A stretch of DNA of 64,000 nt, from positions 1,005,307 through 1,069,306 of the forward strand of contig BQUP01000006.1 in assembly GCA_022835595.1 (NCBI GenBank). Direction: 5' to 3'. The notes beneath the pieces were generated by a model that was not told the DNA's origin, did not search any database, and saw only the letters and a list, made by a program, of their open reading frames with translations. The stretch is from Cystobasidium ongulense. Its lineage: Eukaryota; Basidiomycota; Cystobasidiomycetes; Cystobasidiales; Cystobasidiaceae. Position 1 is the first letter of the stretch; every line of letters starts with the position of its first letter. Shown here one piece after another: positions 45,457 through 56,837 of this stretch. Made by a program: the position numbers and the translations under genes.

Positions 45457-46348
45457 TCAACCCTTATCAAATGCACGCGAATTTGCGTGGCCAGAGTTGC
45501 GGTCATTCCTTTGTTGAGTCTTGAGCGGGAGTCGTTTGCCGAGTATGTCCAAAAGCACAGCGACTATTCGCAAGCAGTCTTCATATTGCTTCTGTGTAGG
45601 CTCGTGAGCTTTCCATCTAGCATCTTCCAGGTGATTTTCATACAACAGAAGGAGAGGCATCAAGCTCTTCGGAAGAACAGGAGTATCTCCTTGTGTGAGG
45701 GGAATGTATTTTGCTAGTAATGAGACCCTTACGGACTTCGAAGCGGGGTTGGCTACATTGAAGCCTTTCTTTTGCTGTTGTTGATCGGCGAAATACGATG
45801 GCGGTACAGCTTTTTCTAGGACTGTGATGGTGTTGAGGATGGCTGTACGGAATCTGATACCTGCATAATCACTATTGGGATCTCCCCAGCCTGGCAGGGT
45901 TCGGCCAGTCGGTTGACATGCATCTGCTATCATTGCCCCACGTGTGTATTCACTGGCTACGATGCGGTAGATATTCTACATGAAGTAATCAGTGAGCGAC
46001 GTGACACCGCTAACATATGAGTGCATGACCTACTTTGTTGAGATCATCCTTGCCGACAGGTATATACCCTTTTGGAATGCTAGCAAGCACCTTTCTGACC
46101 GTCCACAACCTCGAGAAACTGATCATGAGCGCTATCAAAGCGAAGAGTAAGTATGCACCGGCAGTGATGCTCGTGTCTGAGAAGCGGATCCTGCCTCTTG
46201 ACGTAGCTATGACTTGCTGGACGATGTCGTACCCCGAAGCGAGAGTGATGCATCCCGCTAGAAAGATGAGCGCGACCAGCGAGGTTTGATAGAGGAAGTT
46301 GGCAAAGGCCGAGCCCTTGTGCGTGTGCTGGTATGTCATTGCAGGCAT
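45457..46348 (-). CDS. DLT1: DLT1-family membrane protein
   Basis: Small membrane protein related to yeast Dlt1 (defect at low temperature), whose molecular role is unclear. Two exons joined by an intron near 45975-46030. Two transmembrane helices lie in the first 85 residues (LVALIFLAGCITLASGYDIV and AGAYLLFALIALMISFSRLW), followed by VLASIPKGYIPVGKDDLNK, which matches the Dlt1 IPRRYIPITPADL motif. After the intron, NIYRIVASEYTRGAMIADAC, then PGWGDP and a helical C-terminal domain. It starts divergently 120 bases from the FAM210-like gene. Confidence 0.82.
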
Positions 46349-46468
46349 TTTGCTGCTGTTGCTGTCGCTGTTATGAGTAGCCCATCCTTCGGTTGATCGG
46401 AGTCAAGCACCATCATCTGAAATCAGCTTGCATGTCCACCTTGGAACCACCCACATAAAGCTACAAAC
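46349..46468. promoter_or_regulatory. Compact divergent promoter, DLT1 / FAM210-like
   Basis: Only 120 bases separate the two divergent start codons, so the core promoters must be shared or overlapping. No TATA-like element is seen. Confidence 0.5.
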
Positions 46469-47471
46469 ATGTTCTCACGGACGAGCTCTCCGCTGCTTAG
46501 ACAGTACATCCTGTCAATAGCAAGACGACGCCTGCGCTTCCAACAACGATGGAACAGCAATGCGAACCCATCGAACACGATCGTTACGCCAAATGCTGGC
46601 ACAGCTTCAGCCGGAGCAGCTGCCAACACCGCAGGCAAGAAGCAGTCGCGCTTTTCGAGGATCGTCTCAGAGATGAAGAGGAAGCCGTAGGCCGCCAGTG
46701 CATACCTCAGAGGCAATCCAATCTGACATCACCTCACGTGCACTAACACCAGTGGGACCCATCTTACAAGCTTTCTTATCCTGCACGAAGCCACAGCGCT
46801 TGCGCCGCTGGGTGCGTAATCTGGAAATCAACCACGGAAATAAGCTGACCTTTCCTTCCTTCGCAGTACCCATATACTGTCAGTCCCGGACGATCCTTGA
46901 ACCTGGCGATTCATCTAATTCTCTTCTATACAGACTTTTTCCAATATACCGGACTATCGGTATCATTCCTCGGTGGTCCGATAGCAGGTACAGTAGGCCA
47001 TACAGTTATACCTAGCTTCTTGCCAAGTATAGGAGGCCGGAAGGTCGAAGAAGTCGCAACAGAATGGATAGACGGAGTCGCCAAGACAGTAGCACGAGTC
47101 GGTTCGAAATACGGTATAATGGGTTTCCACAAGGTTCAACAGCTTCGTGGGAAAGAACGGGCTATCGTAGAAGAGGAAGGGACCGAAGCTGTTAGGAAGG
47201 GCCTGCATATGGATTTGACCGGTGGTTTGAGAAGTAAAGTGAGCGAGACAGTCAGTGGAGTCAGTATTCGAAATGTGATGGACGGAGGTGAGTGCTGGCG
47301 AGTCTTGTCAAACATCTTCATCACTGACGTATCTATACAGTTGCGGCATACGCGATTGTCAAAGCCTTACTACCTTTCCGATTGGCACTCTCAGTAGCAG
47401 GGACGCCGTGGTTCGCAGCAAGAATCATCGGTCCTATTCTAGGCAGTTTCAGGAAGGCAAAGACGGCTTGA
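46469..47471 (+). CDS. FAM210/DUF1279 mitochondrial inner-membrane protein
   Basis: The N-terminus MFSRTSSPLLRQYILSIARR is a basic, Ser-rich mitochondrial presequence. The DUF1279 core is assembled over introns: LTSFLILHEATALAPLVPIY, the family's HExTAxxPL motif, then YFFQYTGLSVSFLGGPIAG. A helical stretch with VEEVATEWIDGVAKTVARVG and the last exon AAYAIVKALLPFRLALSVAG, TPWFAARIIGPILG and FRKAKTA follow. In animals FAM210A/B act in mitochondrial translation and membrane protein assembly; the fungal role is not established. There are five exons, with junctions inferred near 46693, 46831, 46878 and 47286. Confidence 0.85.
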
Positions 47472-47601
47472 ACAATCCAAATGCCATACTTTTACCGAAC
47501 CTCACGTGTACTAATTTGAATCAATGCAGCATAACCGCATAACAGGATGTACAGTGATATAGAGCAATGTAACATCAAGAAGCTATATAAAGCTGTGGCT
47601 T

Positions 47602-50068
47602 TTAAAGCTTGGACTGTCGGACAGCACGCTTTTTAGCCTGGTAAATCTGCACGGGGTGTCCGACAACGGTCTTAAAGTCTTTGCGAAGGATCTTGCCAGA
47701 GCTGTACGCAAGCATTTAGCCCAAGTCTGGTCCAAAGTCCCAACGGACGATCGATACTCACTTTGATTTTGGGATAGCTTCGCACACAACGACTCCTCCC
47801 CGGATCCTGAGGAACAAGTGCCTCAGTACCGGTGTAGTGATAAGTGCAGAATCGTTCTTCAACTCACCACTTGTAGTCGATGACTTTGCCCTCGATATGC
47901 TTTAACACTTCCGTAACGAAAGCAATGGTCTGAGGGCAGGCATGACCAGCTTTTGCAGAGGATGCAAGCAGCGAACTATCCTTCGGCACGATATAGGCCT
48001 TAGGATACTCAGTGGCATCATCTTCTGAGTAAATAGCTGTTACACCAGCATCGGCGACAGCTGGATGCGCATTGAGGTATGCTTCGAGCTCGGCGGGCGC
48101 CACTTGGAAGCTGGTTCGTGCACATTAGCGACATATCTAATAATTCGGCAAAATTTGCAGGATAGCTTACCCTTTGACTTTGATAACCCTAGGAGGTGAA
48201 TGATTGTATGTCAGTCTAAGCGATCTGACCATATCATAGGATGGGGACTCACTCTTTCAGTCTGTCAACAATATAAAGATTCCCTCCCTCGTCGAGCTTT
48301 CCAACATCTCCAGTATGGAACCAGCCGTCATCATCGAGTGCTTCCTTCGTAGCTTGAGGATTCTCCAAATAGCCATTCATAAGACTTGGACTTCTAATGA
48401 GAATTTCACCGGCTTCATTCTTCTTCAGTGTTTTACCTGACCCACTGACATCGATGATCTTTAATTCAACAGAAGGTAAAGGTTGTCCTGAAGCATTGAT
48501 ATATTCTTCGTATTCTTTCCAGTTGTTACCGGGCACGAGCGAGGTACTTGCAGTTTCGGAAAGACCGTAACCCATCTTGATTAGGAAGCCTAACCTCTTA
48601 TAGACGTCCTCAATTATAGAGACTCCTAGCGGAGCTCCTCCTGATGTGCCTCCCAAGACGCTGGTCAAGTCATAGCCGTCGAGCATAGGTGATTTCTGTA
48701 AATGCATGTCTTAGCCTAAGCACACCCCTAATGAGATTACAAGACACTCGCTGCTAAAATGACAGCGACAGGGGGTGCCATGTGTAGATGCGTTGCTTTG
48801 TAGTCTTGCGCAAGCTGAAGGAATGCTCTGGGCTCGAACTGCACGACACAATACAAACCGCATAAGCATAGATCACGCATGAATTGAGGCAAGTATATCT
48901 TACCTTTGACATACAGACTGTTGTAGCGCCCATCGCAATACCAAGAAGGTACACGTTGCATAGTCCACTGAAAAGCGCAGTTTCAAGTCAGTCGGGCGCG
49001 TGGAAGGAGGAGAAGGAGATAGTGGGGCACTTACAAGACGTGGAAGAATGGTGCGAAGCCAATGAACACCTCATTTGGACCGAAGAGTGGGTTTCCGTAG
49101 AATAGCGATTGGACTGATACGAGGATCGCTTTATGACCTAGGACGACACCCTTGCTCTTGCCTGATGTACCCGAAGACCAGAGTATGACAGCTGCTCTGC
49201 GGTCATTCTCGTCGCTGTCTGGCTTGTATTGAGGGAAGCCAAGCTTGTCGTCTTCACCGTCTAGGAGTGTCTTCCAGTCTGACGCTGACCCATGCTGACT
49301 CTTCATGCATAGTCCGTAATCGTCTGCAGCTAGGTCGATTGAGAAGATCCTGTTCGAGGATTTATAGGTTTCTACCACTTTTTTATCGTCAACATGCGTC
49401 AAGGCTTCGCGGATGATATCGACACCATCTGATCCAGCTAGTGTGAACACAGCAGCAGGCTTGGAAAGGTTGATAATGTATGCTAATTCAACTGGTTTCA
49501 AAGCCGAGTTGGCAGTAGTAGCTGTGAGACCGGCTTGCCAGATGGCAAGTTCGATGAGGGCGAAAGGTATGCAGTTGGGCAGATGGATGAGAACAACTGG
49601 GGAAATGATTGCTTGTGTGCGGGGCCCTTTAATGTATGGAGCTGGATGTAGATTTAGCTTGTTGCGTAAACCTGCTGCCAAACGGGCTATATCTTTGCGT
49701 AGACGGGATGAGGAGATTTGAGCGCCTGCATTTATGAATAGAAACAGCAGCTTTAGCTTCCTACAGTTGAGAAATAGTGGATGGCGGAAAGCCTTTCGAT
49801 CAGCCCTGACCCACCTGTCTGCGAATTGATAAGGATAGGCTTCTGTGCAGGTGTCTTTCCTTTGAGGAAGTGTCCCTTGTTGCAAGCAGGTCTACAGAGA
49901 GGATGAGAGCAAGCGTAAGCAACGAGACTCGGTTGAGAAGCATCTCCCAACGCACCCTTCCTTGATCCACTTGGAGTGCTCTTCGAACGGATCAGACAGC
50001 ACGAACTCGGCGATGGAGCCGTGGAAAAGTGGGAAGTCAGGAGGAGTTCCAGAGATAGCGTCTGCCAT
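47602..50068 (-). CDS. Peroxisomal 4-coumarate-CoA-ligase-like acyl-CoA synthetase
   Basis: ANL-superfamily enzyme that activates a carboxylic acid to its CoA thioester through an acyl-AMP. The start MADAISGTPPDFPLFHGSIA is at 50068, with about ten exons. Motifs in order: the AMP-binding loop ILWSSGTSGKSKGVVLGH, substrate-pocket helix FAPFFHVLGLCN, GGTSGGAPLG, YGLSET, then DDGWFHTGDVGKLDEGGNLY, IVDRLKE followed by VIKVKGFQVAPAELEAYL, and the catalytic-lysine loop SGKILRK. The protein ends RQSKL, a canonical PTS1 peroxisomal signal. Relatives act on aromatic or fatty acids; the substrate cannot be told from sequence. Confidence 0.93.
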
Positions 50069-50509
50069 GGTTTTAATGTGCGTGAAGTAGTAGTTGCAAG
50101 AAGAAGGAAAGCAGGCGTGCGCCACTCGTCAATGCAGGCGGCTTTCTCGCCTGTACTGTTCAGCCGGATTCCTGTCCGCACCGAGAAGAGCCGGACAGGC
50201 TGTACGATAGTGACTGCAGCATGGGCGAACGGGGTGTAGGCCGAGCTGACCAAAGACGTGATAGCTGTCTAGATTCTCCATGCGTCCTGGAGCAAAGACT
50301 GACAGTCCGGGCGTCTGTACAAGAGCTGCCTGTACTTTTCATATCTTCGATCGCGTCTTCGGCTTGCAGGTTGCCTTACACACAACCCACCTCACAGTAT
50401 ACACATGTGAGCGTACGATAGCATCAACAAGGAGACAGAGCCTGGCTGTGGTCAGACCAGCTGAGCTGCGCTGAGCTCACCAGCACAACAACAGCACCTA
50501 TCTGCAAAA
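50069..50509. other. Intergenic, ligase promoter region
   Basis: About 440 bases between the ligase start and the F-box remnant, divergent in orientation. No gene or RNA is supported. Confidence 0.4.
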
Positions 50510-50913
50510 ATGACTCGACAGGACACAATCAGCTTCTCCATAGCACAACGGCTGCCTCAGGAAGTCTCATTGCTCATCTTAGAGTATGTCTGCAACGGCC
50601 ATGGTCACGCAAAGATGGACCATTTCTACGATTCATCTATTCCCAAACATGTAACGTGCCCTCCTCCTGCACGTTACAATCTCATGGCAGGCTTATGCTG
50701 CGCATGCCGCAGCTGGATACCTCTGCCAGGGCATTTCTTTACGAAAACCCTATCCCTACAGAGACTGAATGTCCTCTGGTATGGAAAATTGGTTGCCAGG
50801 CTACGCTTTGGGACTTATTTCTCCTTCTACCTGCTGGCACGTACGATTCCGATACTGAAGGCGAGAGTGGCACGTTAACCAAGGTCTATGGAGTACAAAT
50901 TACACAAGTCTGA
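50510..50913 (+). pseudogene. F-box-like gene remnant
   Basis: The frame starting at ATG 50510 reads AQRLPQEVSLLILEYVCNGH and, later, LMAGLCCACRSWIPL, the start and middle of an F-box-like domain. The expected continuation (ARAFLYENPI) is found in another frame about 25 bases on, without GT-AG sites to join them. This suggests a one-base indel near 50725-50735 in a host F-box gene. Both frames end within 190 bases, so only a short protein could be made. A sequencing error or a genuine short protein are alternatives. Confidence 0.5.
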
Positions 50914-51029
50914 CGAAGCGAAAAGGAAAGCAGGCGAAAAGCAAAGGCTCCGGCTGGGTAGCCAAGACAATTTTGATAATCCTGCCGTGCCATAAGCTCA
51001 TGCGACAGAACCGAGTAATGGAAGATGAT

Positions 51030-52301
51030 CTACTGCGTCCCTTCTATGCCCTTGGCGATACCGTAGGATGCTCCGGCAGCCACGCCTCCAATGGCTAGTG
51101 TCGAGACGGCACTCTTGGTATAGCCAAGCCATCCGATCTCGCTACCTGTAAAGTAGGCTTTGAGGATGCCGAACACAGCAAGAGTGATGCCAGTGACTCC
51201 GCTGCTGATATACAGGGCGAGATAGACGTTCTTCGTGCAGAAATAGGGCAGCAGGGGAATCAGGCCGCCAATAGCGTAGGCGAATCCAATTGTGAGAGCG
51301 GCGATGATGAGGCGTGAGTTTGGCACCTCTTCCTCTTGTTCTCCGAACTTGAGGAGGAATGGAGTCAGACCGATATCGTCATGGCGGACAGCTCTTCCAG
51401 AACCGCCAACAGCCTGGTTGGATTCTCCTGCATCAAGCCTAGACGATGATTGCGGCCGACATGCGCTGCCGCGAACTAAACTCAGGAGTAGTCGCATCCA
51501 TGAGCTTGAATGCACTTGGTGGTCGGTCCCCCTCTCACATGCAAGTCTCTCGACCTTCATGAGTTCTTGAGCCACGCCTCTGGAGATGGATGATTCCAAG
51601 CCAACCGTGCTGAGCACACTCGTGACCTCGCGCTCCATCTCCGAATCACACGAGCGATTGACTCTCTGGCGTGTTGCACGGAAAAGGTATCGATAGTGGT
51701 CCTCTATATCAAGCGGCGTCATCCATAATCTGCTTCGAGGAGTCGGTAATCCGTACTTACGCTCAGCCTTGGCGGACAGGTAGCCCCCGATACCCATGGA
51801 GATAGCGCCAGAGACGAGCTCGGCAGCACCGCCGATAATGACTAGCCTACTATTTCCGATTGCCGCTAGTCCCGCCTGAAGTGCGCTCACATAGGCACGT
51901 TAGCGACGTGTCATGGGAACATCAAAAACTTCGGACTCGTACAGTCAGGCCAAATGGCACCGTAAGACCATCACTGAGACCAATAATGATATTTCTGATG
52001 ACAGGTGTACTGGTCCTTCAGCTAAGTGTTCTTTAATGGACTCTGCACGGTCAAACAAGCACAGTACTCACCTAACAACGCCTGGATCGATAAGTCGTCT
52101 CTCGTCATCTCCCTTAAGGGTCTTGCAGCAGACTGCATTTGGCTGCGTCTCTAGCTCACACTTTCCCTGCTGTCCGAAGTCTTGAGGCAACACCGACTCA
52201 GGTCCCGGAACGAGCGCTGGCTGGTTCAGCATCCATTGTGTTCTGGACTCCGCCACTTCAACGACTCGAGGAGCCTGCTGGGGAAGCTTAACAGCAGCCA
52301 T
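51030..52301 (-). CDS. CCC1: CCC1/VIT1 vacuolar iron transporter
   Basis: Imports cytosolic Fe2+ (and Mn2+) into the vacuole. The cytosolic N-terminus MAAVKLPQQAPRVVEVAESR leads across short introns to the first helix, VIRNIIIGLSDGLTVPFGLT, then AGLAAIGNSRLVIIGGAAEL and SGAISMGIGGYLSAKAER, the CCC1 signature with Asp and Glu metal ligands. A cytosolic metal-binding helical region follows (SEMEREVTSVLSTVGLESS, VAQELMKVERLA). The last helices include ALTIGFAYAIGGLIPLLPYF and end near GGVAAGASYGIAKG. At least four exons. It lies divergent from a cytochrome b561-type gene. Confidence 0.93.
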
Positions 52302-53413
52302 GATTGATGCAAGGCGAGTGGACCGATGGTGAAGGTAGTCAAACGGACGAAGATGCAGAAGTCGAGATCCCTTTGGCCGACACGCAACCTATACTCGTAC
52401 ACGAGAGCACGTGTTTCTGCTTTGTCCAATAGGAGACTTCGCATATGCTCAGCGAAGGCCTTACCCGGGCTATCTAAGACGCGGGTCCGTACAATCTGGA
52501 TCGGTGCGCAGTGCAACCGAACGTTCGTTCTGTCATCAGCCCAGTCGTCATCGAACTTTCCAACAAGGTCCCTTCGTAAAGGCGGCGGCGATCGGGCCAG
52601 GTGCAGATAGCCTTTGACTATCACATCCCAACTTGCACCGCGAAGGGTTGGCGCTAGCTCAAGCACGGCAGTATTACTGAGAAGAGGTTTGCTCGATAAT
52701 GCACCGCTTTAAGATACAGGACGTGACCTGCGGGTCCGCCCCGACTTGAACGGGCAGAAGCTTTGGGAATGGGCGTGCGCTTGGCCAAACTTGTCGGAAC
52801 TGAAGTACTGCGTTTGTCCCAAATATAGACGCTCCGCTCGCTTGAGCTGGCGGCTCGAGCTGAAGTCTGCGTGCATATGCGGCAACTCTGATTGGTTGAC
52901 GCGACGCCGTTGCCCGCGACGCGGTGGCGCGCGATACATGTCCAGCATCCGCCAAAAAGGAGTAAGAGCACGGTAACTGGTTGTCTCTGCATCAACACAT
53001 CCACTGACTGTCTACATCGACTGTCGGACTTGCAAGCATTTGGCACCTGGATCCTGGCACTGCAGTGTGCCTGCACCGATTTCATCTATCATCCTAAACT
53101 TAGAGCTACCGGCATGGACGACAACGATGGACGAGCACCCAGCTTTGCAGCCAGCCGAGATGGTCATTATGCTCTTGCACATGATAAGCGTGGCTGTGAC
53201 TATCAAGCGCGTGCTCAAGTACCGAAGGCAGTCTCGCTGTATCATTTGGGCACAAAGTCTGTTTCTTTCTCTTGTTTATCACGATACCAACTAAATGCGC
53301 CTTCACCCCATTCTGCCCCTTCCGTACTCCTTGTCTATACTTCCTGCTATTACCGCTACCACAACGACAATCCATTGCTCATCATCGATGCAACACGGTT
53401 CATAACCTCACAG
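52302..53413. other. Divergent intergenic, CCC1 / b561-type gene
   Basis: About 1.1 kb holding the CCC1 promoter and the unresolved 5' end of the b561-type gene. Possible first-exon ATGs for the latter include 53115, but no donor restores the frame cleanly. No tRNA is supported, although a T-arm-like string occurs near 52740 on the minus strand. Confidence 0.4.
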
Positions 53414-54080
53414 CCATCTCCGGCTCCTTGGCTGCCTTTATCACAGCTCCCGGTGCTGTACTTGAAGCAAGATACTGTCGCACCTGGCGTCACTGGATGA
53501 CTGTACACTGGGCCTTAAATGCGTTCACCGCCATCTTCCTCATCGCCAATTACGCAACAGTCAAGGCCATAGGAGGAGCAGACGAGGGCAAGGACTATCA
53601 CAAGACGCTCGGTGTAGCTGTCTTTGTCATCGTCTTGGTACAGACTGCCCTAGGCATTGCTGCAAAGGTCACCAAGCGACCACCTGCCTTTAATTATGTC
53701 ACCCTACAGCGTGGCCGAGCTATCATCCGATACATCCACATTGTCCTCGGCATTGTGACCTTAGCCCTGTTGTGTGAGCCTATTACATCCTCCCAGACGA
53801 CAAAAGGGGAAAACATTCCTCTGAAGATGGAGGCTGACCACTTCACTCGCATTCCACTGGATTGTCTGATGCGAATACTACTGCAGATGCACAAATCTAC
53901 TCTGGCTTCGACGAGTGGGACACAAACAGCGAAAGCGGCATCACTGTCTCGAGTGGGATCAAAATTATTTTCTGGGTCCTTTTTGGAGTGGAGCTCTTTG
54001 CGTATGGTCTAGGCTGGGTCTTCACGGAGTCACTGGGTCGGCAGAAGAGGGCTCGGATCTGCCAATGGAGGAGTCGCTAG
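53414..54080 (+). CDS. Cytochrome b561-type membrane reductase, 5' exon unresolved
   Basis: Hydrophobic protein resembling the cytochrome b561/ferric reductase transmembrane core, which passes electrons across membranes through histidine-bound haem. Supported exons are 53414-53773 and 53887-54080. They encode ISGSLAAFITAPGAVLEARY, WRHWMTVHWALNAFTAIFLI, KDYHKTLGVAVFVIVLVQTA, GRAIIRYIHIVLGIVTLALL, then across the splice YAQIYSGFDEWDTNSESG and a last helix IKIIFWVLFGVELFAYGLGW. The His in TVHW, DYHK and YIHI fit haem ligands. One His expected just before the first supported helix should lie in a missing upstream exon. There is no DOMON domain in the visible part. Confidence 0.7.
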
Positions 54081-55311
54081 CGCTCACAGCAGCGAATCAT
54101 GATCCGAACAAATTTGGAACTTCGAGACAGGCTTTAGTATAGAAGGAGAAGGTAGAAAAGAAGGGAAGTCCTAGAAGAACGTAAAATCGGAGATGCAAGT
54201 CGAAGTCTGAACATGTTTACCTATGGCTCGACATGGAGGCTCTTGTCACGTCCAGAGCGTGGCAGCTGCTCTGTAGAATCAATAAACGAAACACATCCAA
54301 CTTGAAATCGACCAGAACCCTGTCAATTGTACAATGCTGCGCTGTATGTCATTGCGATAGCCCGGGTGACCTCAGTCAACACAACCAAGAATGCTTATCA
54401 CGCAGCAGACCAGGAATACGCTATCTTGATCCTTTGAACGACTGAGCACTAGTCACCTGCCACAGAGATCGCAGCTAGCTCTGAAGGCAGGTGAAGGCTT
54501 GTGCCACTCTAACCTGTTCTGTTCCCACTTTGCAACTTCTGGTACTGAGCTGACCCCCGTTGCCTTATCATAAGCGCCAGTATCACAGAGCAGAGCATTG
54601 TGTGTTTCATGTCCTTGTAGAACACATCAGTGGCATGCTGTTGTCAGTAATTCGTTGCGGCAGTCTCAGGCTCAAGAAAGCCATTCGCAATCCGTTCCCA
54701 TCTACGCCACTGCCACGTTAGAGGTTCTTGCAGCACATCTTGGTCCCGTGGGAAAGCCAGGATCTCGCAGTCCGTCTTTAACCATATGATATTGTAGCAA
54801 CAACAATTCTTGCGACGGGTCGACGTTGTTTGTTTTCCTCGAATAAAATTGTCTGCCTTGTTTTCTTTCCGATCAGAAAAAGAGTGCCAGAGCAGAGCAG
54901 ACAGAGGCAAAGTCGAATCTTCCACAGAAGATAGAAAATGGAGAGGAAGGAATAGAGAAGGGGAAGGCTCGAGGGTGAGTTGGATCTTGACTTCATCCCA
55001 ATGCATTGCTGTCTATTCCTGCATGGACTGCTCTATGCATGCACGCCCTGCTGCTCGCTGGCCGTCCTCATGCTGGCCTCGCTGTGCTGTCTCGCCGAGC
55101 ATGGCTGGCTGAGAAAGACGCAGCGAGTGGGTGGTTGTTGCTGCTGGTGTGCAGGTGGAAGAGAGCAACACTGCAATCCATCTATCGATACCGCAATGCA
55201 CGGCGTGCCATCCGTCCTGCCAATACTGACGACTGTCCGCATGCATGCCGTTCCATCCCATCATGCTGTCCTCCTGCTGCAGAAATCCCCCTCAGCATTG
55301 CATACTCAATC
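54081..55311. other. Long intergenic region
   Basis: About 1.2 kb between two plus-strand genes with no supported gene. Short overlapping frames near 54980-55310 are Cys- and Leu-rich and have ATGs in all frames, so they do not look like a single coding exon. It likely holds the promoter of the C2H2 gene. Confidence 0.4.
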
Positions 55312-56411
55312 ATGGCAGACGACATCAACATCGATCCAGCGCTCTCCCAGCCTGCCAGCAGCGTCGTATCTGACCTCACCCCGCTCGTCTCGCCTGCCCA
55401 TTCTCCCTTCCCACCCTCTCGTCCACCGTCTCGCTTGAACGGCGCCCACAGGCATGGCTCGCCCGATATTGCTGTACCAGCCACTCACGTGCCGGACACT
55501 TCAGACACGACTGCTGGAAACAAGAGCAACCCGACAAATAACAGTAACGCGGATGTCCCTGTCCCACAGCAGTCCTCTAGTCAGCCTCCACCTCCACCTC
55601 CGAAACAACCGTCAAATGCTGGCACAAAGCGGAAAATCGATGATTCCAGTATCATGCGGTGTCCATACCGAGAAAGCAAAAAGTGCAGGAAGGAGTACAA
55701 GCACAAGAATGGTAGGTTGTGACACTAACACAGCGAATTCTCACCTTAGGCTAATTCGCTCCTCCCCCAGCTATGCGGTACCATCTTGAACAAGCACACT
55801 CACAAGAGCTCGATATTCAACAACGGCTAGCTGAATTTCCAGCTCAACCAGCATCTAAGAAAGCTAAAACATCTTCAAACAAATCAAGCCACGTTACAAG
55901 CGCAATTAACAGTAATATCAGCAAGCATACCACTTCATCTACACCACAACGTCCTATCGCGCCTACACCACCGACCACAGCCGCTCCCAATCCATTCTTT
56001 GGCCTATTCACACACGGTTATGTATTCTCAAGTACAGGGATACCTTTTCGACCTCACAACAGACCTATAGACGCTCTGTACTACCTTAACATCCTCTCAA
56101 CAGCAGGAATAAAATCACAACAACAAAGAGCATCGGAACGACTTATGATCAATGCATTATTGAATGCAGATTTCATAAAACATCTACAAGATAATGTTAA
56201 TTCAAATACTTTGATGCATCCTTCGCAACAATTGGATTTATTGGATGAGAATGGAATGATTAAAGCACCTTCAATACCAATACAACCTTCAACAAGTTTG
56301 AATTATGGTCCATATACCAAAAGAGACGCAGACTCTGCTATTTTAAAACTTGCAAAGACTCTACAAGATGTAGGACTCGGTGATGGGATCGATAATGCAC
56401 AATATTTTTAG
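55312..56411 (+). CDS. Single C2H2 zinc-finger protein
   Basis: Unassigned protein of 346 codons in two exons (55312-55711, 55771-56411). Exon 1 is Ser/Pro-rich with a KRKIDD nuclear-type motif and ends in the Cys half of a finger, MRCPYRESKKCRKEYKHKN. The intron falls inside the finger, and exon 2 begins with the His half, AMRYHLEQAHSQEL. A basic KKAKTSSNKSS segment, a Thr/Pro linker and a helical C-terminal region follow, with FFGLFTHGYVFSSTGIPFRP and LYYLNILSTAGIKSQQQRAS. A nuclear regulator is likely (inference), with no family match. Exon 2 is more A/T-rich than exon 1. Confidence 0.75.
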
Positions 56412-56837
56412 CCCGGTTTCATAGCGAGGATGATGGTTCCTTGTGTCGAAAGGCAGGCAGTGACTTCATTAGGATGTGTAAGCTCTTGAAGACTGTCGAT
56501 GTACAATCAGACGACCATACAAACTTCGTAGCATGTATCGTTCCCCAGCAGTCCAGTTCTCGAGTCGTTGATAGCAATGTAGCCTTCGGATTCAATGTAA
56601 GATTCTAACGAATTTCCATGTGCGCATATTATCGTCGGTATTAAGTATTGCGGTCGCGGTTTTCGGGAGCGTTCGAGCTTACGTGCTACTAGTGAATTGT
56701 AATCTTATGCTACAGTGTTGTACCGAGAGACATTGCTCACGAATACTACGGATGAAACCAAGCTTGAAACTATGTATCGTGCGAACTGAAAAGAAGAATA
56801 CTGCTTCCTTCTTGCTCTGTAAAAAACCTAGAATTAT
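56412..56837. other. Convergent intergenic
   Basis: About 425 bases between convergent genes; AT-rich and 3'-UTR-like. No gene is supported. Confidence 0.45.

Noticed and set aside
52720-52770. tRNA-like T-arm on the minus strand (CCCG-TTCAAGT-CGGG)
   Set aside because: The stem has a mismatch and no acceptor stem, D-arm or anticodon arm can be built around it.
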